Shown: positions 1 through 5,222 of the stretch, piece after piece
Numbering within the stretch: the stretch's first letter is position 1
How the letters are laid out: the number at the start of each line of letters is the position of its first letter
NCBI GenBank assembly: GCA_030669775.1
Contig: DAOVCZ010000129.1
Coordinates: 1-6,005, forward strand
From: Chloroflexota bacterium
GTDB taxonomy: Bacteria; Chloroflexota; Anaerolineae; Anaerolineales; UBA4823
Direction: 5' to 3'
Length of the DNA stretch: 6,005 nucleotides
Notes under the pieces: model-generated
Databases searched by the model: none
What the model was told of the DNA's origin: nothing
Seen by the model: only the letters and a program-made list of their open reading frames with translations
Position numbers and translations under genes: made by a program

Positions 1-693
1 CTCGATATCATCAATTTTTTCCAGCGTGTTGGAATCTCGGCCAGGCTTGAAGAAGATATTGAGCGGTGTATAGATAAGGTGGCGTAATTTCGTAAAGGGA
101 ATGCTGGCGACCAATGCCAGACCAAGCAGAACGTGGGTGAAAACCAGGTAGCTGTGCAGGCTGGCAGCTGATTCCGGGGTCATACCAGCTGCTCGCATCA
201 GATTTGCTGCCAGGTTGCCGACCGGCGACCACGCAGCCCAAGCCGGGGGGGTTGAAACGAATCTGGTACCTTCTACTATAAATCCAACCAGTGGGATTAG
301 TGCCAACATGGTCAATGCATAGTAATCATCCCAACTTGTCTCGAGGGCCTTCGGGCGCAGAACCAGGCGCCGGAATAGAGCCATGGCCACCCCGATCAAT
401 ATGGCCAGACCAGCTAAATCCATCACCAATTCGAAGATTAAATAGCCAGTTCCCCGCGGGAAAGGCAGTTCCAGCAAGGGAATGAACAACTGCATTTGAG
501 TCAAGTTGACGATTGTACCGAGTACCTGGATGGTGACCCCCCCGAAGATTAAGACATGCATCAGTCCTGGATAAGCTTTATCCCATATTCGCACCTGGAG
601 GACAGCATTGACGAAAAGATCCCACAGGCGAAAAAAAAGCTGCTTGAGGGAAGATAGACGATTGGACGAGCTGGACAGCGAATTAGTCGTCAC
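1..693 (-). CDS. NarI-like membrane cytochrome b, N-terminal part of a probable HdrD/CCG-type Fe-S oxidoreductase (partial)
   Basis: The first 231 residues of a membrane protein are visible; the frame stays open to base 1, so the gene is cut at its 3' end. It has four hydrophobic segments at about residues 44-63, 84-106, 125-141 and 180-200. Histidines lie at 46, 180, 187 and 205, and the His187/His205 spacing of 18 equals that of the E. coli NarI heme ligands. The tail after the last helix (PLNIFF at 210-215, then a charged stretch ending KIDDIE) resembles the linker that joins NarI/DsrM-like domains to HdrD-type CCG iron-sulfur domains in single-chain proteins. I infer such a domain lies beyond the edge. 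Candidate roles are ETF:menaquinone oxidoreductase or another Fe-S quinone reductase; a stand-alone NarI/DsrM subunit is the alternative. The start is GTG at 693-691, overlapping the Rieske stop by 4 bases, with GGAGG six bases upstream. The family is fairly sure, the exact role is not. Confidence 0.8.
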   Translation of the reverse strand, partial: MTTNSLSSSSNRLSSLKQLFFRLWDLFVNAVLQVRIWDKAYPGLMHVLIFGGVTIQVLGTIVNLTQMQLFIPLLELPFPRGTGYLIFELVMDLAGLAILIGVAMALFRRLVLRPKALETSWDDYYALTMLALIPLVGFIVEGTRFVSTPPAWAAWSPVGNLAANLMRAAGMTPESAASLHSYLVFTHVLLGLALVASIPFTKLRHLIYTPLNIFFKPGRDSNTLEKIDDIE

Positions 694-1124
694 GCAGCAC
701 CTCCAACAAAAATGTCTCCATCGATCACCTCAACTTTGATCGGTTCGAGGGGTGTTGGTGGTGGTCCCGAGATCACTTCACCGTTGTAGGGGTTGAAAAA
801 GCCATCGTGACAGGGACAAGCTATCTCGTAAAGTTCTGGATCCCATTTAACGATGCAGGCAAAATGAGTGCAAACGGCAGAGTAAGCGCGTAAACCTTCG
901 GAAGTGTTAATCACAATGGCGGGATATCGCCCAAAGCGTACCGTCTTACTTTCTCCAGGAGGCAGCTCGCTTTCAGGTCCAACCAGAACCGGGTCGGAAG
1001 GGGTTTCTTCCAGGCTTGAGGGATAAAAATAGGCGATTACCGGGCCAAGTATGACCGCCAACCCTGTTACAGTCAAGAAACCTTTGGAGAGCTTGATAAA
1101 TTCTCGACGAGTAAATATTGACAT
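690..1124 (-). CDS. Rieske [2Fe-2S] protein of a cytochrome b6/bc-type complex
   Basis: This 144-residue protein is the high-potential iron-sulfur subunit that takes an electron from quinol at the Qo site. Box I is CTHFAC (Cys85, His87, Cys90) and box II is CPCH (Cys103, Cys105, His106). By family knowledge Cys85, His87, Cys103 and His106 bind the cluster and Cys90-Cys105 form the disulfide. The following GPPPTPL (120-126) matches the Pro loop. The N-terminus has TRREFIK (5-11), a good twin-arginine motif, then a hydrophobic segment at about 17-34, which fits Tat-dependent insertion of a pre-folded cluster protein with an uncleaved anchor. It is short for the family, with a minimal Rieske fold. 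The ATG is preceded by GGAGGTGA (plus bases 1132-1139), and the stop of subunit IV lies 2 bases upstream. Location immediately after the two cytochrome b pieces supports membership of the same complex. Confidence 0.95.
   Translation of the reverse strand: MSIFTRREFIKLSKGFLTVTGLAVILGPVIAYFYPSSLEETPSDPVLVGPESELPPGESKTVRFGRYPAIVINTSEGLRAYSAVCTHFACIVKWDPELYEIACPCHDGFFNPYNGEVISGPPPTPLEPIKVEVIDGDIFVGGAA
700..704 (-). promoter_or_regulatory. Shine-Dalgarno that fixes the GTG start of the NarI-like gene
   Basis: GGAGG reads on the minus strand, with a 6-base spacer to the GTG at 693-691. It lies inside the last codons of the Rieske gene, whose TGA overlaps the GTG, so translation of the two genes is probably coupled. 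No ATG in the frame is nearer than codon 45, which lies at the first membrane segment. Confidence 0.75.
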
Positions 1125-1126
1125 GG

Positions 1127-1531
1127 TTAACTCACCTCCCCCCAGATAGTCATGGCGATCAGGATGATCATAAAAATGGCTACGCCGATCGCCCGCCAGC
1201 GGTATGCTTTGGTGGAAGTATCAGGTTTGCGATCGATAAAAGGCCACAAGGTAATCACTAAGATAGCGAAGATCGGCAGAACTGCCCCTGCCGTCTTGGA
1301 AATGTATTTGAGCAGCTGGTATAAACCCAGGAAATACCATTCAGGTTTTACGTGGGCTGGGGTGTTCATCGGATCGGCAGGTTCCCCTAATCCAAGCGGG
1401 GTAAAAAGACCGATCAAACCAACCACAAGCGCCAGAACAGAAAATCCGATCACAACCTTGGCTTCATTGCTCACATGGTCTGGGTAAAATGGAACGCTGT
1501 TATCGTTTGACTGTGTATCAATATCTGCCAT
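1127..1531 (-). CDS. Cytochrome b/b6 C-terminal part (subunit IV-like)
   Basis: This 134-residue membrane protein corresponds to helices E-G of cytochrome b, a separate chain (subunit IV) in b6-type complexes. The Qo-site PEWY motif is at residues 63-66, inside a stretch (EPADPMNTP at 50-58, then HVKPEWYF) closely resembling chloroplast and cyanobacterial subunit IV. Hydrophobic segments lie at about 24-44, 82-98 and 113-130. The short hydrophilic N-terminus has FYPDHV (15-20), as in bacterial homologues. The open frame could begin at a TTG two codons earlier, but GAGGG sits one base from that TTG and seven bases from the ATG at 1531, so I chose the ATG. It lies 49 bases after the b6 gene and 2 bases before the Rieske ATG, so it is part of one operon. 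Unlike Bacillus QcrC, no cytochrome c domain is attached at the C-terminus. Confidence 0.93.
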   Translation of the reverse strand: MADIDTQSNDNSVPFYPDHVSNEAKVVIGFSVLALVVGLIGLFTPLGLGEPADPMNTPAHVKPEWYFLGLYQLLKYISKTAGAVLPIFAILVITLWPFIDRKPDTSTKAYRWRAIGVAIFMIILIAMTIWGEVS

Positions 1532-1538
1532 AATCAAT

Positions 1539-1543
1539 CCCTC
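1539..1543 (-). promoter_or_regulatory. Shine-Dalgarno that decides the subunit IV start
   Basis: GAGGG on the minus strand ends 7 bases before the ATG at 1531-1529. The upstream TTG at 1537-1535, in the same frame, is only 1 base from this site and is too close to be used from it. This supports the 134-residue product over the 136-residue one. Confidence 0.6.
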
Positions 1544-1580
1544 GTATCAAAGTTGGCAAGCTGAACTGTTCAAAGAAGAG

Positions 1581-2624
1581 CTACAATGGTTTGGCAACGC
1601 CTTGGCGGCGTACCATCAGGAAATGGGCGCCCATGAAGGCAAGTGTGACCAGGGGAAGAATGAGAATATGCAAGGCGTAAAACCTGGTCAGCGTTTCAGC
1701 AGCAACATCCCACCCAAAACGGGCAAAAACCAGAATCAGGTCACCGACTACGGGGATTGCAGCTCCGATTTCGGTGGCTACGGTGGTTGCCCAGTATGCA
1801 CGCTGATCCCAGGGGAGTAAGTATCCAGTGAGCCCGAATCCCAGGGTGAGTAATAACAGCAGCACACCGCTGACCCAATTGAATTCGCGCGGTTTTTTAT
1901 AAGCCCCCATAATAAAGACCCGGATCATGTGCGCGGTACACATCAGGATCATGCCATTGGCTGACCAGTGATGAATCATCCTGGTTGCAGAACCGAAATT
2001 TACCTGTGTCTCGATAAATTGAATGCTGGAATAAGCCGCTTCTGGGGTAGGTTTGTAGTAAAAAGCTAACATGATCCCGGTAATACCTAGCACGACGAAT
2101 AAGAAGGCGGTGATGCCTCCCAGGCAGTACCACCAGCGCTGGGCGAATTTTGGTACAGGTTTGCTCAAAAACTTGGATAGTGGTTCTGAGATTTCATAAC
2201 GACTGTCGAACCAGTCCGCAGTCCGGGTTGTTAAGGGTTTCCAGGGAGCTCGGTTCACCCATACACTGGAACTGCGGTATATTCCGAAAGCAAACAGTAA
2301 GCCAGCCCCACCGAAGAAAATCCAGCGCACTAAGGGAGTCCAGAGTCCCTTCTCCTCACCGGTAATATGACAGTGCAGGCAGGGATCTTGTTCAGGGGGT
2401 GGAAGACCGGCCGCGGTGTACTTAGAAGGAAGTAAGATGTGCGTGTTCTCTGAAAAAAGTGCTTTTACTTGGGACCAATCGATAGGTGTTTCGTTAACAG
2501 GCCGATTCTCCGATGGAGCTGATCCAGCCTGGCTTTGACCGATTATCCCGAAGAATATGACGAATATCGCCAGGATTACCCCCAGGATAGCGATAAGGTA
2601 TGAGCGGCGAAATTGAATCTTCAT
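1581..2624 (-). CDS. Cytochrome b6-type subunit with N-terminal c-type heme extension
   Basis: Of its 347 residues, about 155-347 are a near full cytochrome b6: WYCLGGIT (165-172), heme b ligands His218/His232 and His319/His334, YLLPWDQ (268-274), and a C-terminus RRQGVAKPL like that of b6. The 14-residue spacing between His319 and His334 is the b6 rather than bc1 pattern. Cys167 aligns with the cysteine that binds heme c_i (c_n) in b6f and Firmicute complexes. Ahead of this is an unusual extension: a signal-anchor helix (8-30), a polar segment, CLHCH (82-86, a CxxCH heme c site), and a second helix (98-117). This topology places CxxCH outside the membrane and Cys167 near the cytoplasmic face, each where its heme should be. 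The loop has no Met, so His62 or His84 could be the other axial ligand. The ATG has GAGG six bases upstream. It is the first gene of the operon. The b6 assignment is sure; heme c attachment is inferred. Confidence 0.93.
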   Translation of the reverse strand: MKIQFRRSYLIAILGVILAIFVIFFGIIGQSQAGSAPSENRPVNETPIDWSQVKALFSENTHILLPSKYTAAGLPPPEQDPCLHCHITGEEKGLWTPLVRWIFFGGAGLLFAFGIYRSSSVWVNRAPWKPLTTRTADWFDSRYEISEPLSKFLSKPVPKFAQRWWYCLGGITAFLFVVLGITGIMLAFYYKPTPEAAYSSIQFIETQVNFGSATRMIHHWSANGMILMCTAHMIRVFIMGAYKKPREFNWVSGVLLLLLTLGFGLTGYLLPWDQRAYWATTVATEIGAAIPVVGDLILVFARFGWDVAAETLTRFYALHILILPLVTLAFMGAHFLMVRRQGVAKPL

Positions 2625-2818
2625 ATGCTCCCTCTATCAGCAATGGTTCAGCATGATCAAGATAGAATGCCTCCCATATAGCATACATATTTATGCCTCT
2701 TTTAGATACTGGCGCGCACCTGAAAATACCTCCGGTATAGACCTGAATGATCACAATAATAGACCCTAGGTAATTCAGGATCTCATTCGGGAATTGGGGC
2801 GATCAACCTATGATCTTT
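2625..2818 (-). promoter_or_regulatory. Intergenic region upstream of the respiratory operon
   Basis: This 194-bp gap separates the response regulator stop from the b6 start and should contain the operon promoter. I found no -35/-10 pair with good spacing. The best isolated element is an extended -10-like TGCTATATG at minus-strand bases 2683-2675, with no matching -35. A possible regulatory element occupies 2718-2747: TTCAGGT occurs twice as a direct repeat (2747-2741 and 2724-2718) on either side of ATACC-GGA-GGTAT (2738-2726). No strong hairpin followed by a T run is present, so read-through from the two-component genes cannot be excluded. Confidence 0.35.
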
Positions 2819-3469
2819 CTATATATCGATGATTTTCTTTTGGATGGCGTACTTAATCAATTCCCCCCTATCGTGCAAATCTAATTTGCTCATTAAATTG
2901 GTGCGGTGTGATTGGATAGTCTTCACGGAAAGACTTAATATCTCAGCGATCTCTTTATTTGTATAACCTTCGGCAATCAACTGCAGAACCTCGCGTTCGC
3001 GCGGAGTCAAACCATTTGAAGTATCTGCAGGACGGATATCTCCCCAACGCAGGTAATCTTCGATCACCAGGCGGGTGATAGCTGGTGAAAGGACAGCCTC
3101 GCCCTGATGCACTGCCCGGATGGCACCCAGGAGATCACGTGCTGCTGCATCTTTTAAGATATATCCCAAGGCGCCTGCGGCTAACACCTGGCGGATGTAT
3201 TCCTCATTTTCATGCATGGTCAGGATGAGAACCTTCACCTGAGGGTAATCTCGCTGGATCTGACGGGTGGCCTCTAAGCCATTTAACAATGGCATAGCGA
3301 TATCCATGATGACTACATCAGGTTTTAATTTCGCCACCATTTTCACTGTAGATTGGCCATCTTCAGCTTCTCCGATCACTTCAATATCAGCCTGGTCATC
3401 CAATAGAGCACGAATTCCTTCTCGCAATATTGTGTGATCGTCAGCCAGCAGCACCCGAATCTTATTCAT
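2819..3469 (-). CDS. NarL/FixJ-family response regulator
   Basis: This 216-residue protein has a receiver domain (about 3-120) with the acidic pair Asp10/Asp11, phospho-acceptor Asp56 in VVIMDIAMP, Thr84 and Lys106. A LuxR-type helix-turn-helix follows at about 151-210, with LTPREREVLQLIAEG, then TNKEIAEIL and SVKTIQSHRTNLMSKL. All switch residues are intact, so it should be a phosphorylation-controlled DNA-binding transcription factor. Its ATG overlaps the histidine kinase stop by 8 bases, with AGGAG nine bases upstream, which indicates translational coupling and marks the two as a cognate pair. It is the usual length for the family. The targets are unknown. The respiratory operon starting 194 bp downstream on the same strand is an obvious candidate, but nothing in the sequence proves it. 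Confidence 0.95.
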   Translation of the reverse strand: MNKIRVLLADDHTILREGIRALLDDQADIEVIGEAEDGQSTVKMVAKLKPDVVIMDIAMPLLNGLEATRQIQRDYPQVKVLILTMHENEEYIRQVLAAGALGYILKDAAARDLLGAIRAVHQGEAVLSPAITRLVIEDYLRWGDIRPADTSNGLTPREREVLQLIAEGYTNKEIAEILSLSVKTIQSHRTNLMSKLDLHDRGELIKYAIQKKIIDI

Positions 3470-4520
3470 CTTTTTCTTCTCCTGGAGGGTTGAAGGGTAC
3501 GCTGATCAGAATTTGTGTGCCACCTCCAGGCACTGAGGATAATTCGGTATTTCCGCCAACCAACTCCGCTCGTTCTTGCATCCCTAACAAGCCCAAGTGT
3601 TGCAGTTGAAGAGCCTCTTCCCTTACTGAGCCGAGGTCAAAACCTCGGCCATCATCTTTGACTTCAAGCAGGATGTCTTCTTCCCGCTGGGATAAATTGA
3701 TCTCGACCTTCTCTGCCTGAGAATGCCGGATGATGTTGTTTATCGCCTCCTGGGCGATTCGGAAGAGGCTTGAATTCAAGAGAGGGGAGAGCGGCTCAAC
3801 CTCACCATTAGCGTTAATCTCAACCATAATACCAGCCTCTTCGAGATTTGTTTGGGCGTACCAGCGAATGGCAGGTACAAGCCCCAAATCATCCAGAATT
3901 GAAGGCCGCAGCCCGTATACGATCTTGCGCAAGTTTGCTAAGGTTTCTTGAGCTAACTGGCGAGTTGCAGCCAGCTTCTCTAAGAGCAGATTTTCTTCGC
4001 TGGGAAGCTGGTTCTCGAGGCGTTCGAGATTGATGATCAGCATAGATAAAGACTGACCTGTGTCATCATGCAGGGTTAAAGCAATTTGCTTACGCTCTTC
4101 TTCCAGGGCATTAATTGCATGTTCGGATAGGGCGCGCAACTCAAGGTTGCGTTCATCTATTTGTCTGACAAGCGAATCGAGAGTAGCTGCCAGCTGGTAA
4201 ACATCTGGATCGGTTGGTTGCAGAAATTGAGGATCGATTTGGGCATCACCCTTTTGGACCTGATCGACGCGTGAGCTTAGCTCGTTGAGTGGGCGCAGCG
4301 CGTTCTTAATAATCCAGAAGTTGATGACAACGCTGAGAGTTGTACCAGTTGCTAAAAAAATTAGAATCAACCACCAATCAGCTGCTTGATCAGCGAGAAG
4401 GCGGGTGATATATGTACCACCGATCGCACCAATCGCGATCACAAACGCGTTGCCAACCGCGATGCGATATAAGATTGGTGTTTTTCTCAGATTTTGACGT
4501 AAACGGTAAAAGGTGCCCAC
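3462..4520 (-). CDS. NarX/DegS-type membrane sensor histidine kinase (HisKA_3)
   Basis: This 352-residue kinase has two membrane helices (about 18-40 and 50-72) joined by only about ten residues, then a HAMP-like segment starting IKNALRPLNE (71-80), a helical linker and a HisKA_3 domain with His151 in LTLHDDTGQ (149-157). The ATPase domain shows an N-box (FRIAQEAINNIIRH, 253-266), DDGRGF (289-294), GLLGMQERAE (310-319) and PGGGT (331-335). It has no periplasmic sensor domain, PAS or GAF, so it probably senses something within or at the membrane or needs a partner. The start is a GTG at 4520, and a TAA lies two codons upstream in frame, so no longer form is possible. I see no clear Shine-Dalgarno before it. 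The 13-base gap from the acetyltransferase stop suggests coupled, perhaps weak, translation. It is the cognate partner of the overlapping regulator. Confidence 0.93.
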   Translation of the reverse strand: MGTFYRLRQNLRKTPILYRIAVGNAFVIAIGAIGGTYITRLLADQAADWWLILIFLATGTTLSVVINFWIIKNALRPLNELSSRVDQVQKGDAQIDPQFLQPTDPDVYQLAATLDSLVRQIDERNLELRALSEHAINALEEERKQIALTLHDDTGQSLSMLIINLERLENQLPSEENLLLEKLAATRQLAQETLANLRKIVYGLRPSILDDLGLVPAIRWYAQTNLEEAGIMVEINANGEVEPLSPLLNSSLFRIAQEAINNIIRHSQAEKVEINLSQREEDILLEVKDDGRGFDLGSVREEALQLQHLGLLGMQERAELVGGNTELSSVPGGGTQILISVPFNPPGEEKDE

Positions 4521-4533
4521 GTTTTATTGTGGT

Positions 4534-5100
4534 CTAGAATTCTTCCGACGAATCTCGCAGCCTTAATATTAGATGAGCGACATCGCGAAGTTCCCCATCT
4601 GGAAGAATGAAGTAATTGTCAAGAACGCACTTGCGAACGAAACCCAGATTTTGAAATGCCCGGATCACAGTCGCTTGGTCATTGACGATCTGGGCCTCGA
4701 TCATATAAATATTACGGCGTTTCGCCATGTCGATCAATGCCTGAATCATTCTTGAGCCAACTCCTCGCCGGCGTACTTCTTTCGCCAGGTAAATCCGCAT
4801 CTCAGCCCGGTGGCGGGCTGGCCCTTCAAAGAAATGGAGTGTCGCACTGCCAACGAGACGTTCGTTGATTACCGCGACCAATGGCAGGACTCGATCGTAA
4901 TCCAGATCATCAACCCAACTGGCAACCAGCTCAGCATCTGTGACGTTGTGATGCAGATAGCGTAAATCTTCCGGGGATACGTGCTGAAAGAGCTCAATAA
5001 GCTGCTCTCGGTCTTCGGTAGTGAGAGGCCGTAAAAGCACTCTACCACCATCAGATAAAGTTATTAGCTGCCGGAAGACGATATCCTCTTTAGTAACCAT
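4534..5100 (-). CDS. GNAT-family N-acetyltransferase
   Basis: The 188-residue protein has a single GNAT fold that would transfer an acetyl group from acetyl-CoA to an amine. The acetyl-CoA-binding motif A is visible at about 99-120, with RRRGVGS (110-116) as the pyrophosphate-binding Q/RxxGxG/A loop. A typical motif B follows at about 141-155 (DQATVIRAFQNLGF). The N-terminal RPLTTEDREQL (24-34) and SPEDLRYL (42-49) resemble the acetyltransferase domain found alone or attached to acyl-CoA synthetase-like domains in Pat-type protein acetylases, but no synthetase or cyclic-nucleotide domain is present. The substrate cannot be told. The ATG has AAGGAG eight bases upstream. It is the first gene after a strong promoter candidate and lies 13 bases before the histidine kinase, so it is probably co-transcribed with the two-component system. 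Whether it acts on those proteins is unknown. Confidence 0.9.
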   Translation of the reverse strand: MVTKEDIVFRQLITLSDGGRVLLRPLTTEDREQLIELFQHVSPEDLRYLHHNVTDAELVASWVDDLDYDRVLPLVAVINERLVGSATLHFFEGPARHRAEMRIYLAKEVRRRGVGSRMIQALIDMAKRRNIYMIEAQIVNDQATVIRAFQNLGFVRKCVLDNYFILPDGELRDVAHLILRLRDSSEEF

Positions 5101-5150
5101 AGTGCCCTCTCCTTGTAATTAACAGATCAATAAATCTTTATCTATTATGG

Positions 5151-5179
5151 ATTAAAACCGCAGCTCCATATAGTGGCAA
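5151..5179 (-). promoter_or_regulatory. Sigma70-like promoter for the acetyltransferase/two-component unit
   Basis: On the minus strand TTGCCA (5179-5174) and TTTAAT (5156-5151) are separated by 17 bases. Each hexamer matches consensus at five of six positions. Transcription would start near 5144, giving a leader of about 44 bases to the ATG at 5100 with its AAGGAG site. It is the best promoter match I found in the window; it was predicted by eye. Confidence 0.5.
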
Positions 5180-5219
5180 ATGTCCTTATCAGAATAGGAT
5201 AGTTAGCATGTACTGGAGC
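5163..5219. repeat. Imperfect 57-bp dyad overlapping the -35 region
   Basis: GCTCCA (5163-5168) and TGGAGC (5214-5219) are a perfect inverted pair. In the same register an inner pair TCCT/AGGA (5183-5186 and 5196-5199) matches, with scattered matches between, all centred on base 5191. It could be an operator or a weak hairpin at the 3' end of the dehydrogenase-CBS transcript. No T run follows on the minus strand, so it is not a typical intrinsic terminator. Confidence 0.35.
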
Positions 5220-5222
5220 GGA

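Noticed and set aside
11..241. Minus-strand frame of 76 codons at the left edge
   Set aside because: It is a shifted frame of the NarI-like gene, which runs open from 693 to base 1 with membrane helices and linker motifs.
631..638. Run of eight A (T on the coding strand) in the NarI-like gene, a possible slippage or frameshift site
   Set aside because: The reading frame is intact and sensible on both sides (codons 19-21), and no alternative product is apparent.
1152..1487. Plus-strand frame of 111 codons
   Set aside because: It is entirely antisense to subunit IV, whose PEWY motif and helices are clear; the translation looks like a shadow.
1602..2365. Plus-strand frames antisense to the b6 gene
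   Set aside because: No start context or recognisable motif; the minus-strand b6 conservation explains the region fully.
2722..2738. ATACC-GGA-GGTAT followed by TTTC as an intrinsic terminator after the response regulator
   Set aside because: A five-base stem with three bases in the loop and a short T run is too weak; it is better treated as a possible binding site.
2494..2754. Minus-strand frame of up to 86 codons overlapping the start of the b6 gene, with an internal ATG at 2688 preceded by AGAGG seven bases upstream
   Set aside because: It overlaps the well-supported b6 gene by about 130 bases, its composition matches no family I recognise, and the b6 gene has its own SD. The possible SD is worth noting, but the product is probably not real.
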